From Undaria pinnatifida (lineage: Eukaryota > Sar > Phaeophyceae > Laminariales > Alariaceae): a stretch of 64,000 bases of DNA. The notes beneath the pieces are model-generated. The model had not been told where the DNA came from. It saw only the letters and a list, made by a program, of their open reading frames with translations, and did not search any database. The stretch spans positions 8,533,759 to 8,597,758 of the forward strand of contig JABAKD010000018.1 in assembly GCA_012845835.1 (NCBI GenBank). Direction: 5' to 3'. A program made the translations under genes and the position numbers. Shown piece after piece: positions 24,001 to 31,150 of the stretch. The stretch's first letter is position 1. Every line of letters starts with the position of its first letter.

Positions 24001-25994
24001 ATTCCCGTGTTTCTTATTCGGGTCGTTCCTAACGAATGCAAAAAATCACGAATCCTGGCAAAATGTGACGATTTTTGACCTTCCGAACAACCTGAAACGT
24101 CACGTTTTCAAAAAAAATTACCACGTTGTGTTTTTCAGGAATCCTGAAATCACATTTGATGGGAAATGCCAAAACGATTCAAAGTCCGGTTTCCTGGCAA
24201 AAAACTCGATTCGCGAAAATATCACGTTGTTTTGTCACGATTCCTGACATTTCTTGTGTTCGTTAGGAACGGTCCTTACTAATAGGTGTCATGTACGATA
24301 TAAACACACGACTATCAGTGACAAGAGCAGCAATCAGTGCTCTAAATGCCAACATTATATACTTGTGGGAGCCCGAAGTGTGACCCCTTGACTGACCGCC
24401 CCCCTAAACGAGTAACAATACACTACGCCAACACTAAACCTATTAATAGTGCAGTACGTCTATGCTGAATTACTATTAATACCTTGGTAGTAAATTACGG
24501 CTGCACTAAAAACACATTACGCCTACACTAAAACTATTAATAGTATAATACGCCTTCACCAACACCAGTACAGTTTGCGTACACAAAAACTAGTACATTG
24601 CACCTGCACTAATGCTAGTACAGAACGCCTATACAATGACTAGAACATTAGGCCTTCAATAGCACCTGTCCATCACGCCTACACCAAAACTAGAACATGG
24701 TCCCTGCACTAACACCATTAAATACCAGTTAGTACATTATATGCCCACACTAAAAGTAGTACATTACGCGTTCACGGACACAAATTGCTACATTACGACA
24801 ACCAACACTACAACTATTGCGTTACACCTTCAACATCAGCACATCGTGCATGGATAAAAAACTAGTACAAGAACGCCTTCAGTAACACTATAAATAATAC
24901 ACTACGCCTACACTGAAGTAAGTACATTAAGGTCAAAAGAGGCCGTGATCCGCCCAAAAAGACTGGAATCCTAGTCGTGAGAACAAACCTCGATGTTCCC
25001 TAGACCTGACGCAAAAACGGTAAAAAAAAACGATACGCGTGTTGCCGGCCCCACATCGCGCACGGTTCGCAAATCCATACCAAGTACAAGATTATCGAAA
25101 AACATATGGCCTTTCAAGATTTGGCAACAGCCCGTAAAGGGAAACGCCTCCATATATATGTAAGCCCAATTTTCAACAGACTCTTACAGTGGGATGATAG
25201 CGGTACACCCCCTACCGTGGCGACGTCGATATTTTTGCGGTAATAACGGTACACAGTGGGTTCGAACTCACATCTGTCGTAGACAGAACCCGGCACAACG
25301 ATTAAAACAAATGAACGAAACGAAAAGGACTACGAACTGCTGTGCTCTCACCAGACAACGCCATCCTGGCTCCCATCTGCATCGCCAGCAAAGGGTCAGA
25401 CGGTATTCCTCCAGCGGTCGCCAGCTGGCTTTGCAAAAGCGTGTCCACCGCACCGACCCCGCTCCCCGCTCCCCCAACAACGCCGTCCAACGACGCACCC
25501 TCTCCGCCGTTCTCAACCGACCCTGCGCTCACCCAAGCTCGCAACGCGGCTGGCGAGAGAGACGGAGCAGCATCGCCCGTTGCTGGTGTCGTCGAGGGAT
25601 TGAAGGCGGGGGTGAAGCTTGCACTAAGGCTTGAAGATGGAACAGTCGTGGCTACGCCTGATGGCAGCGGCTGCGCGGCCTGGCACTGATCAAGCTGCTG
25701 CTGCTGCTGCTGCCCACACTGCTGTTGTCCACACTGCGGCTGCCGCTCCTCAAGCTGCTGTTGTTGCTGCTGCGGCAGCGTGGAGACAGGCTGGTCGTCG
25801 ATTAAATCGTTGGAAAGCTGGGGAGGCAAGATCGCATTGGCTGACACGTCTGTTCCTGCGGGATTATCCTCGCCGGCTACTTTTTCGCCTTTCTCCGACA
25901 GCGAGCCGTCCATGCCGAGGTCGCTCTCGTCGAACATTAGGTTCGGGTCGATGGCATCCGCGTTCACCAGCAGCCAGCTGAGAAAATCATCCGA
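5829..25994 (-). CDS. bZIP-like transcription regulator with DOG1-like C-terminal region (10 exons, start exon not found)
   Basis: Ten exons join with no phase conflict: 25994-25352, 23803-23619, 21428-21239, 20168-20092, 19643-19596, 16203-16129, 12431-12321, 10963-10818, 7889-7775 and 6023-5829. Together they give 1785 nt, 594 codons plus TGA. The N-terminal half is acidic, then polyQ, polyAla and Pro/Thr rich, as in activation domains. A basic stretch (RRRKR) runs into heptads L-V-L-V, as in bZIP proteins, but the conserved Asn of N-x7-R is Gly by my alignment. The C-terminal half is helical: FHLKQLE, SLWTLDQDDSFF, VSEEQ...RR, then SPQQVARLLLWV. It resembles C-terminal regions I associate with stramenopile bZIPs and the DOG1 region of TGA factors (from memory, unchecked). 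Expected role: nuclear DNA-binding regulator. The least certain junction is the donor of exon 3; the start exon is missing. Confidence 0.6.
6030..7770. other. Intron 9 of the bZIP-like gene, repeats only
   Basis: Contains a CCCACCCG microsatellite (6850-6915) and a GTGGTGGTGGCGGTGG run (6590-6615). A phrase ending in ATCGGTACAAAACACTTGGG (about 6425-6465) recurs at 16.48-16.53 kb. A copy of the CCGGCGGA repeat is at 7168-7240. C-rich CCCAACCC runs occur near 7630-7690. No exon was supported. Confidence 0.5.
7168..7240 (+). repeat. Dispersed repeat B copy (CCGGCGGA ... TATTTTCAG)
   Basis: About 70 bp related to copies near 4449, 12248, 36755 and 40750. In this orientation the order is CCCCCGGCGGAGG, a run GAAAAATAAACC, then TTAAGCTCACCACA and TTTCCACGTATTTTCAG. 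It ends in a sequence that looks like a 3' splice site. Confidence 0.6.
7775..7889 (-). CDS. bZIP-like gene, exon 9
   Basis: Acceptor TTATTTCCAG and donor GTGAGA bound 115 nt. The first base completes the GG left over from exon 8 (GGG, Gly), and the remaining 38 codons end in phase 0, matching the terminal exon. The peptide starts VSEEQIGRIQERR and is a charged helix. Phase agreement on both sides is strong support. Confidence 0.65.
7926..7962. repeat. Dispersed repeat C fragment (CTCACAGCTGACGTTGTT)
   Basis: Short copy of a phrase found at 10.03-10.13, 14.30-14.37, 36.85-36.90 and 38.28-38.33 kb. Copies are on both strands. Confidence 0.5.
8032..8130 (-). pseudogene. Degenerate copy of exon 9
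   Basis: On the minus strand an acceptor-like TTTTATTTTCAG is followed by a frame starting VSEEQTGRIRK, clearly a copy of exon 9. The frame then drifts, ends at a TAG, and no donor follows. It sits about 140 bp upstream of the true exon in the gene's sense, so it is either a dead duplicate or an alternative cassette. Confidence 0.65.
8318..9600. repeat. Degenerate array of a CAGCAGTTGCAAACTC phrase
   Basis: The phrase recurs near 8318, 9169, 9206, 9262, 9392, 9450, 9498 and 9562, usually after a phrase of the type CCCCTTTGGAACAGC and before AAAAAATTATAG. The 8.45-9.0 kb part instead holds a CAG/CAA-rich stretch (8680-8780). The array lies in intron 8 of the bZIP-like gene. Confidence 0.6.
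9596..9692 (-). pseudogene. Degenerate copy of exon 8
   Basis: Aligned base by base with 10818-10910: CCTAACTCATGCCTCAGGAT against CCTAACTCCTGCCGGAGGAT, continuing through the region coding DQDDSFF. Insertions break the frame. It lies 1.2 kb downstream of the true exon in the gene's sense. Confidence 0.65.
9738..9760. repeat. C23 homopolymer
   Basis: An uninterrupted run of 23 C, followed 75 bp later by a second C run of about 15 (9831-9845). Length here is likely to vary between reads. Confidence 0.8.
9765..10810. other. Intron 8 remainder
   Basis: Holds a repeat C copy (10030-10130), a run of GGGCTTCGA repeats (10437-10470) and two phrases of the type GAGCTCCTCAAGTGAGG (10590, 10730) that recur near 17,890. 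No exon was supported. Confidence 0.45.
10030..10130. repeat. Dispersed repeat C copy
   Basis: Contains ACGTCAGCTGTGAGTTCAAC, then AAATTTCGGGTCGATGCTCA and TCTTTGCAAGCTGCGT. The same ordered phrases appear in part at 14.30, 36.87 (minus) and 38.29 kb. Confidence 0.6.
10818..10963 (-). CDS. bZIP-like gene, exon 8
   Basis: Acceptor TTTTTCGCAG and donor GTGAGA bound 146 nt (48 codons plus GG). The peptide holds VEFHLKQLERQ and SLWTLDQDDSFFKDE, the most conserved-looking block of this protein. It enters in phase 0 and leaves two bases, which fits exon 9. Confidence 0.7.
11442..11625. repeat. Interstitial telomere-like tract
   Basis: Degenerate CCCAACCCTAACC and CCCTGACCC repeats at 11442-11512, and ACCCTAACCCTAACCGAA at 11599-11616. 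The motif is the complement of TTAGGG. Similar C-rich CCCAACCC runs occur at 7630-7690. Confidence 0.6.
12248..12290. repeat. Dispersed repeat B fragment
   Basis: TTTTTTACCCGTCCGGCGGG followed by AAGATTAAAAAC, a short copy of the element at 36755 and 40750. It lies just inside intron 7, close to the donor of exon 7. Confidence 0.4.
12321..12431 (-). CDS. bZIP-like gene, exon 7
   Basis: Acceptor CGAACGTTCAG and donor GTAAGC bound exactly 37 codons in phase 0. The peptide runs from LEAQRSAPSEEHQ through LAEALSRFTDLYADYGAQRK. An open frame extends upstream of the acceptor, so a longer exon cannot be excluded, but the acceptor used here keeps phase with exon 6. Confidence 0.6.
12600..13215. repeat. 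GCACTAAA tandem array
   Basis: Some 18 degenerate copies of a unit of roughly 33 bp, of the type GGGACCCCGCACTAAAG then GGTACCGCACTAAACT. A linker phrase CAGGAGGTCGTGACAAGCGATTTT occurs at 12889 and again at 18441 next to a second array of the same unit. The array lies in intron 6 of the bZIP-like gene. Confidence 0.85.
13215..14800. other. Intron 6 remainder, left part
   Basis: No exon recognised. A phrase AAATCGCTTGGCACGACTGA near 13975 recurs as AAATCGGTTGGCACGACTGT near 48,031. A repeat C copy lies at 14298-14375. Confidence 0.45.
14298..14375. repeat. Dispersed repeat C copy, degenerate
   Basis: CCAGCTGTGAGATCGAAG, then CTCATATTTGCAAGCTG. It matches the order of phrases at 10030-10130. 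Confidence 0.5.
14803..14993. mobile_element. Degenerate short hAT-like CGGGTC element
   Basis: Internal runs of GACCCGACCCGAC and an end reading GAGCCGTGAAAACGCC match the terminal inverted repeat and interior of the intact element at 56125-57913. The left end (GGGGCCATTTCCCATGG) is poorly kept and no target duplication is seen. Confidence 0.5.
15000..16110. other. Intron 6 remainder, right part
   Basis: Includes a region near 15,610-15,800 with phrases TGCTGGTTG..CCGC..AGTGCCTGTGAAATCGC twice (about 15602 and 15698) and a short CAACAACAACA tract at 16078-16095. No exon was recognised between 15,000 and 16,129. Confidence 0.45.
16129..16203 (-). CDS. bZIP-like gene, exon 6
   Basis: Acceptor TTGTGTGGCACAG and donor GTCAGT enclose exactly 25 codons in phase 0. 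The peptide is strongly charged: VNDKKKMMANRRKLMEMD. It continues the coiled stretch after the zipper exon and joins both neighbours in phase. Confidence 0.55.
16250..16850. other. Intron 5, left part
   Basis: AT-rich. The phrase TGCTTTTAGCACAGCACTCCC then GGTACAAAACACTTAAG (about 16483-16527) is a second copy of the one near 6425. Nothing else recognised. Confidence 0.4.
16855..17060. repeat. About 50-bp tandem array (ATCTGCACGATCCAAACAATG)
   Basis: Five copies of a unit ending in a phrase of the type TATCTGCACGATCCAAACAATG, separated by TTTGCTCCTTGATTTA. Substitutions differ between copies. Confidence 0.8.
17060..18030. other. Intron 5, middle part, nothing recognised
   Basis: Mixed sequence without splice-bounded exons. 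GAGCTCCTGAAGTGAGGGAC near 17888 recalls the phrases near 10,590 and 10,730. Confidence 0.4.
18030..18180. repeat. GAAAATGACGAAC minisatellite
   Basis: Short repeats of ATGAAAATGACGA and GACGAACGAAAATGACG in head-to-tail order. Confidence 0.75.
18365..18560. repeat. Second GCACTAAA array
   Basis: Shares the unit and the CAGGAGGTCGTGACAAGCG linker with 12600-13215. That suggests the arrays travel as one dispersed element rather than arising twice. Confidence 0.7.
18570..19420. other. Intron 5, right part
   Basis: AT-rich, with several T runs. No exon or known repeat recognised. Confidence 0.4.
19428..19471 (-). pseudogene. Copy of the zipper exon 5
   Basis: The end of the frame reads SNARLKLQ against DNARLKLH in exon 5, and the DNA phrase GCAGCTTGAGACGAGCGTTG is identical in both. 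It is followed on the minus strand by GCAAGG in place of a GT donor, so it probably cannot be spliced. Confidence 0.55.
19596..19643 (-). CDS. bZIP-like gene, exon 5 (zipper)
   Basis: Acceptor TGCTCCACAG and donor GTGAGG enclose exactly 16 codons, ERVKQVAEDNARLKLH. Joined to the previous exon it places Leu and Val at seven-residue steps with an Asn in the core, as in leucine zippers. Confidence 0.6.
20092..20168 (-). CDS. bZIP-like gene, exon 4 (basic stretch)
   Basis: Acceptor CATTCCTCAG and donor GTATGA enclose 77 nt (two bases plus 25 codons). The peptide ends GRRRKRMSRGELE and leads straight into the zipper exon in phase 0. The intron between exons 4 and 5 (448 bp) was read in full on the minus strand and holds no further basic exon, so the canonical Asn of bZIP DNA contacts appears absent. 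Confidence 0.55.
20170..21155. other. Intron 3, nothing recognised
   Basis: No exon or clear repeat was supported on either strand between the basic exon and the Pro/Thr-rich exon. Confidence 0.4.
21239..21428 (-). CDS. bZIP-like gene, exon 3 (Pro/Thr-rich)
   Basis: After the acceptor GATGCACAG the frame reads AFQSPAAPSTTTLANPTPTE and on to VLPAWTGLPLPPVWQQ. A consensus-like donor (GTGAGG) at 21159 would leave two bases and break the frame with exon 4. The donors AAGG/GTGATA (used here) or GGAG/GTACTG keep the phase. Two degenerate copies of this exon lie immediately to its right. Confidence 0.45.
21502..21560 (-). pseudogene. Degenerate copy of exon 3 (middle copy)
   Basis: Minus-strand frame AFQSPASSSTPISMANP follows CATGGCAG, matching the start of exon 3 (AFQSPAAPSTTTLANP). 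It runs out within about 20 codons. Confidence 0.55.
21661..21775 (-). pseudogene. Degenerate copy of exon 3 (outer copy)
   Basis: Minus-strand frame FQPRAAPSTPTLATPAG and then VSHVLSAWIAP matches FQSPAAPSTTTLANPT and VPHVLPAWTGLP of exon 3. The acceptor AG is replaced, so it is probably dead. Confidence 0.6.
21780..22355. other. Intron 2, left part
   Basis: Near 21980-22015 a phrase related to 9925-9965 (ATCGCCAAAATATGTTGCGAATGACGGG) indicates another small dispersed repeat. No exon seen. Confidence 0.4.
22361..23188. mobile_element. Fold-back (long terminal inverted repeat) element, 828 bp
   Basis: The left arm starts AGAGCTATGAGTCGGCAGG and the right arm ends CCTGCCGACTCACAGCTCT. The inverted similarity continues inward through GGTGCCGTTTGCCAAC, GTCGGCCGGCGAAAC, GGCCGAGGG, AACGCACTCCGCATT and GTCCGTCTAGTAA. 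Each arm is about 300 bp with indels and the central part about 200 bp. An internal copy of the end (CCGACTCACAGCTCT) sits at 22666-22683, so the unit may be nested. No reading frame for a transposase and no clear target duplication were found. Confidence 0.8.
23200..23615. other. Intron 2, part with inverted copy of the fold-back interior
   Basis: The phrase CCTTTTGCCCACCTTGTACTACGTCGG and the following GTCCCATCCACCCGTG (about 23388-23445) match, in inverted order, the central part of the fold-back element (22800-22866). No exon recognised. Confidence 0.5.
23619..23803 (-). CDS. bZIP-like gene, exon 2 (polyAla)
   Basis: Acceptor GTGCTGGCAG and donor GTAGGT enclose 185 nt. Two first bases complete the single G left by exon 1 (Gly), and the exon ends in phase 0. 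The peptide starts NLNLIPFGVVGGTVIPGGD and then becomes an Ala-rich run coded by GCN repeats. A stronger donor (GTGAGG) four bases on would break the frame. Confidence 0.5.
23940..24400. other. Intron 1, right-hand part
   Basis: Contains two nearby phrases ending in ATCACGTTGTTTTGTCACGATTCCTGACATTTC and similar words around 24060-24260, suggestive of a small inverted or direct repeat. No exon. Confidence 0.35.
24400..24930. repeat. TACGCCTACACTAAAACTAGTACA array
   Basis: About 18 degenerate copies of a unit of some 28-33 bp of the type ACATTACGCCTACACTAAAA then CTAGT or TATTAATAGT. It lies in intron 1 of the bZIP-like gene. Confidence 0.8.
24930..25350. other. Intron 1, near exon 1
   Basis: A GAGTTCGAACCCA phrase on the minus strand (about 25255-25275) resembles a tRNA B box, but no matching A box or cloverleaf was found. 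Otherwise unassigned. Confidence 0.4.
25352..25994 (-). CDS. bZIP-like gene, first recognised exon (polyQ, acidic)
   Basis: Acceptor TTCTTGTGTTTCAG and donor GTGAGA enclose 643 nt in one open frame. It begins SDDFLSWLLVNADAIDPN, then an acidic stretch, two Gln runs with Cys between, and a Ser/Thr/Pro/Gly-rich tail ending MQMGARMALSG. The composition fits a transactivation region. It enters in phase 0, so at least one exon with the start codon must lie to the right. Confidence 0.65.
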
Positions 25995-25997
25995 CTG

Positions 25998-26455
25998 AAA
26001 CACAAGAATTCGGGGACGCGGGCGGGCGGGTAGGGGGGGGGGGGGGGGGGGCGTTACAAGAGTGTACGAACATGGAACTAGCGTCGGAAAATGTCCAGGA
26101 AATTATAGTGAAAATCATCTGACTGACAAAATAAATTTTTGCGAGGGTGTACTCATTGTCATGCATGGCCGTCGTAGTCAGACGATAGAACCTCCTATCC
26201 ATTCTCGTACAACGCCGGCACGGAGCGCGTTCGGTTGTCACAGGCAAGCGGACGTGGCCGGGGGGGGGGCAAGAATGTGGCCAGCATATTGGTTGGGGTC
26301 GGGTTGAGTCTGGGCCGACGTGTAACATAGAAACTGACCAAAAGGTGTTGCACGAGGTAATGTACAAGGTGTTGTACATAGGGGTACTCGATATTCCTGG
26401 TGTTCCTTCGCATTGGACGAGGCGTTAGGCAGCAAATGCCTTAGTATGATAACTT
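25998..26455. other. Upstream intron or 5' region
   Basis: Contains a G18 run (26034-26051) and no exon that joins 25994 in phase. Confidence 0.35.
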
Positions 26456-26458
26456 TAC

Positions 26459-26619
26459 CAAGCATGGTACTATATTTGCTGCTGCTGCCAGTGCTGGGAT
26501 CGCTGCGCCCGTCCTTGTCTCCTGCTGTCTCTGCATCGGGTACAGCGATGGTGTTTGATGCGTTTTGATTTGCATGTCTGGTACGTCCATGGGACCCGGG
26601 GACAGCCACCATTCCTCCC
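26459..26619 (-). CDS. Possible upstream exon of the bZIP-like gene
   Basis: Bounded by acceptor-like GTTTCACAG and donor GTAAAG, with an ATG at 26612 in a fair context. The peptide is Asn/Ser/Asp rich (NQNASNTIAVPDAETAGDKD). It would leave one extra base, which does not fit the phase-0 start of the polyQ exon, so either another exon lies between or this is not coding. Confidence 0.2.
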
Positions 26620-26848
26620 CTGTGAAACTTGAAATACACAGGCGTTGTGTAAGAATCCCCTCTCATACAGTCGTTATATAATTCCAGGTATGTTCAAAAG
26701 CATTCCACATTGACCATGAAAGGTGCCCGACAGTATGAAACGTGAATTGGGCGCCGAGGTTCGATTTCTTACTTTCGCCACCGTTGAGCACAGGTTACTG
26801 AATGGGATGTGGTGACGGCACACGGCCCTTTTCCGGCCAAATTTATTA

Positions 26849-27065
26849 TTTTTCACGGGCCATACCCCGACCCGCGGGTCGGGTCAGGGCGTTTTAACAA
26901 ACTAACCGGTCGGGTCGGGTCGGGCCAAGAGGTTTGAAATCTCACGGGTTCGGTCGGGTCGGGTCAGGAGGTTATTAAAATATCCCGGGTCGGGTCAGTA
27001 GGTGACCCGACCCGACCCGATCCGAACGGACTCGCGAGGTTCGACCTGATCCGTGAAAAGCCCTG
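26849..27065. mobile_element. Short hAT-like CGGGTC element
   Basis: Starts TTTTTCACGGGCC and ends ATCCGTGAAAAGCCCTG, matching the terminal inverted repeat CAGGGCTTTTCACGGGTC of the element at 56125-57913. The interior is made of GGTCGGGTCGGG runs. The target duplication is not clear. Confidence 0.6.
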
Positions 27066-27069
27066 TAAA

Positions 27070-28360
27070 TATAATTTTCAACAGGCCACAACACAGTATC
27101 ACAGCAGTCAAAACTGCTGCCTGTAGTATAAGCATTCAAAAATGCTGTGCGACAAATGAGTCAGCAGCGACATGCCAACGAACGGGAACCAGTTTTTGTC
27201 CATGCACTTAATCGGGTCCAAGAGGCAGTGTCATGGGCGCGGCCAGAGGAGGAAGCAAACCCAATTAATCAGAGGATATCGTTCGGGCAGAACCCGATAA
27301 CGGCACGGAGATACAGGAGACTAGTCGTGGTGCTTTCGCCAGGCACGACGTGAAACATCCGAGGCCCCGGGATTACAGATGGGCGTATATAGGCAGATCA
27401 AATTCCCTTTCAAGAAAAAAAGTGAATCGTGAGCGGCGGTAGGGAACGAGCCGACGGCGGGATATATTAAAAATCGATCGGACATCAAGAAAGGAGTGAA
27501 GTATGGGATAGGCAGCCCTTATCGATACAGAGTGGCAAGCATCACGAGCCAACATATGGAAGGAAAAGGACCGTAAAGTAAGGGAGGAGTGGTAGCACCG
27601 ACAGCGGGGGGTGTTTCCACTCTTTCACCCCATACTATCTAAAAAGAAGAATTGTCGACAAGATACAAACGGATCCTCGAAGATGGATATCGGGGCAAGT
27701 TGAAAACAACCCCCAAAACCCCGACTCGAGGAAGCCTCATCCAGGGCAGTCTGAGAACTCGGATAGGTCACTCAGCAAACGTTTGCTTCTTCTTCGAACG
27801 AAGAAATAGGAGGATGAGTTAAGACTCCTCCTACCCACAAAAAAATTAAGCTACAAGGTTCCCATCGGAGGAGGGTTGACGCAAGGCTGATGATCATCTA
27901 CAGTAATATTTCTCATATGATTCAGTGCAAAGAGCGTATAGCAAAAAGTGCGTAATGGAGTGTTAGTAACCATCGGCTTGGGAGATGGTTTCGGTTCATC
28001 AGTAATGAATGACGGTATAGACGATGGAGGCAGCAGCATGGGGTGTGCGTGCGAAAGCACCGACAACAATTAACAAACCCAAAAATCTCGAAATATGCAT
28101 ATTAAAAAAGCCGCTCTCAACAGCAGCAGTGCAACAACACAAAAAAAAACACGACAAAACACAAAAACATGCAGACAATACTAAAACTAACGTGTTCTGG
28201 GAGAATCCACACCACAGGGCAACTGCTCTCTATACAAGCCATGTAATGAAACCTAAAGGACTCAGTATGGAAAACATTAAATTCGTGTGAAATAAGAAAA
28301 TCCTCGCACGGCATACCCGAGCGAGCACATCATCATCTCACCACACACTTCTTAGGGACA
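27070..28360. other. No gene supported
   Basis: A frame at 27156-27353 (plus) starting MSQQRHANERE has a protein-like composition but no splice context or family. The remainder is AT-rich and unassigned. Confidence 0.35.
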
Positions 28361-28364
28361 TGTG

Positions 28365-29090
28365 CCGGAGGGAGTGAGAGCAGCAACAGCATCATCAACA
28401 CACAGCAGCAGCGGCGGCGGGGGCAGAGGCGCGGAATGGCCCAGCACGGAAATTGCGGCACAGCAGCAGCAGCGTCTAGAGCAGCAGCCATCTGGCATGA
28501 GGTGCATACAAACTGGCTCGCCGAGGTCAAGACCACAGGCAGCCGATTGTTTTATGTTTAGAAAAGTACGCAGCAGACGCCAGCAGCAAGAAAGAACAGA
28601 GGTAGCACAGCAGCTACAGAAAAACACACGAAAAGACACAAAAACAGCCGGAAAAAATAGTAAAAACTGCACAGTCCACAGAGACATCTGGCTATCTCTA
28701 CGCAGGCAGGGTACGTAAAGAAACCTATAGGGCTATCAAAATGCAAAACATGATATTGTGTAAAAAACAAGAAGCCATGCACGGCATAGCTTAGAACAAC
28801 AACCACAGCACACTCTAGGAGCAAAAGAGAGTGAGAGCAGCATCAGTAGCAGCAATACACAGCAGCAGCAGCGGCGGCGGTGGGGGCAGAGGCGGGCGAT
28901 AGTAAGGAATTGTGGCACAGCAGCAGTAGTGTCTATAGCAGCCGCGGCCATCCGGCAAGAGGAGCACACACACTCGCACTAGTCAGGCAAGTTCATGACC
29001 GCATATAGCCGATTTTTAAATTTCAGAAACATACCTAGGAGACACCAACAGCAGCAGCAGCAGCAGCGGCGGCGGCGGCGGCGGCGGCGC
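28365..29090. repeat. About 456-bp tandem duplication with CAG tracts
   Basis: The phrase GAGTGAGAGCAGCA..AG..GCA...ACACAGCAGCAGCGGCGG starts at about 28374 and again at about 28829. It is followed in both by GGGGCAGAGGCG, TTG/GCGGCACAGCAGCAG and GCAGCC..CATC.GGCA. CAG and GCGGCG runs differ in length between copies. Confidence 0.7.
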
Positions 29091-29405
29091 GGGGGGGGTA
29101 GCGGTGGCGTTGGAAGCTTCAGCGACGACGTTGTGGTGTAGCGGTGTGGGTGCAAAATTTAAAAGTCGGTACCAAAAGAATCCCACGAAATCTGGATTAC
29201 AATCCGCTGACGTCGTGAGCAGCAGCTGTTGCTGGAAAAAAACCGAACGACAGCAGCGGACGAAACGTTTGCAGACTATAGCCCAAAATATAATGAAAGG
29301 CCCAGCAGCAGGCCCGCCAGCAGGCAACAAAAACGTGAATGGCCCGCCAGAAGGCGCGAAAGCCTTACCGGCCAGCCGCATCGAATTGGTACTTAGTTAT
29401 GAGGT
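29090..29405. other. No gene supported, CAG-rich edge
   Basis: Open on both strands through composition only. GCAGCAGGCCCGCCAGCAGGC near 29305 is a short internal repeat. Confidence 0.35.
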
Positions 29406-29615
29406 ATGAAGTACCTGATACAGCATTAAAAAAAAACTGATACAGCTAGTATACGTATACGCATAATTGTCCTCTTTTTTTCTTTTTTCGGATACAATAC
29501 CAGGTGTAAAGTACCTGATACAGCATTAAAAAAAAAAAAACTGATGCAGTTAGTATACGACGACGAATACGTATAATTGTCCCTGTTTTCCTTTTTTCGG
29601 ACACATCTCTTCGTG
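29405..29615. repeat. About 104-bp tandem duplication
   Basis: AAGTACCTGATACAGCATT, an A run, ACTGAT.CAG.TAGTATACG and CTTTTTTCGGA.ACA recur in order from about 29409 and 29513. The A run (9 against 13) differs. Confidence 0.8.
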
Positions 29616-29754
29616 CTCGTACCTTTATCCAAACGTTAGGGGGGGAGGGCACAATTCGGTGCTTGGGGTCACGTTGCGGGAGGTTTGGGCGCGATCCGTG
29701 AGGTGTGTCGCGCGTGGCATGCCTTTCAAACTTTTTTGGCCTTGGACATACTTG

Positions 29755-29900
29755 AGGCAAATCTCCGGGCTTCTGCAACATCCCCGAGGATGGTGTTTCC
29801 GCATCCTTTTGAGGATTGGGCTTCCGCATTTCTCCGGGGATTGGGTCTACGCATCCCCCCGGGGATAGGGGTTTCCGCACCCCCTATCCCCGTTTAGGCA
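29755..29900. repeat. GGGGATTGGG / TCCGCAT short array
   Basis: Four copies of a roughly 33-bp unit of the type TCCGCATTTCTCCGGGGATTGGG. Confidence 0.6.
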
Positions 29901-29974
29901 CGTAAGATTTGGATGCAAACCGGGGTTTTCTTCTAGAGGGTACACCTACACTTCCCTATATTTGCACAGAGCAC

Positions 29975-31150
29975 CACGCTACGATCCTGCCGCCCAACAG
30001 CAGTCCAGCCCTCTAGCAGCAGCAGCCTGCTACTCTATGCGCGTGTGGCTGCTGTTGTAGTAGCCGATTGCTTTGAACGGGGCGTGCTATTTGTTACCCC
30101 ACCATACCCCATACTTCTGCTGTGCTGCTGCATGCGCATGTCCATAGCATGTCCATAGATCGCGACAGTTAAGGCGGTAACATAGGAATATTTTTGATAG
30201 TAATTTACATACCAACCCATCCTTACATTCAAGTCCACAGAGGCAATACTTTTACGTACACACCAGGGGTAATGTTTTGTGTAGGAGATTCTGCCCACAC
30301 CACAGATGCCAGGCACCAGACGACATGAGGACAGCACAGCGCTACGTGTACAACCCTGCCGCACGGCAGCAGTAGTAGGATACATCATGTACGTACGCGT
30401 GGCGAGCCCTCGCTATGCTGCGGCGAGTTGCTTTTGTCGGAGCCTGTCATCCATCACTCCACCATACCGCATATTTTTGTTGTGCTGCCGCTGCGTGGGT
30501 GTGCTAGGATCCTGCCGCCCGGCAGCAGTCCAGCCCCCTAGCAGCAGCCTGCAACTCTATGTGCGTGTGGCTGCTGTTGTAGTGGCTGATGGCTTTGATC
30601 GGAGCGTGACATTTGTCACCCCACTATACCCCAAACTTCTGCTGTGCTGCTGCTGCGTGCGCGTGTCCATAGCATGTCCATAGATCGCGACAAGTTTGGG
30701 CGGTGTTATAGGAATCCTTTTGGAAGTAACTTATATACCAACCCATCCTTACATTCAAGTAAACAGAGGAATACCTCTTACGTACATACCAGGGGTAATG
30801 CTTTGTGTCGGAGATTTCGCCCACACCACAGATGACAGGCACCAGACAACATGAGGACAGCACAACGCTGCGTGTACAACCCTGCCGCACAGCAGCAGCA
30901 TTTGGATAAATAAAGTACGTGCGCTATGCTGCGGCGAGTTGCTTTTGTCGGAGCCTGCCTTCTGCCACTCCACTGTAGTACCGCATATTTCTGCTGTGCT
31001 GCCGCTGCGTGGGTGTGCTCTGCCGCTAGCTCATTGGTCGCGTAACTTTGGACGGAAATGCAGGGACCTTTAGAATGATAATTAGATACAAACCAATCCT
31101 TACATTTAGGTCCACAGAGTCAGTTTTTTTACGTACATCAATAAACATAT
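29975..31150. repeat. About 530-bp tandem array, two copies plus partial third
   Basis: ATCCTGCCGCCC..CAGCAGTCCAGCC begins at 29979 and 30509. Each copy continues through GTGTGGCTGCTGTTGTAGT, CCATAGATCGCGACA, CCAACCCATCCTTACATTC, TACCAGGGGTAATG and CACCACAGATG.CAGGCACCAG. A diverged third partial copy runs to about 31150. Similar end pieces resume at 32,400-32,570, so 31.15-32.4 kb looks inserted. Confidence 0.75.

Noticed and set aside
25250-25280. GAGTTCGAACCCA on the minus strand as a tRNA gene
   Set aside because: Only the B-box word is present; no A box at the right distance, no paired acceptor or anticodon stem.
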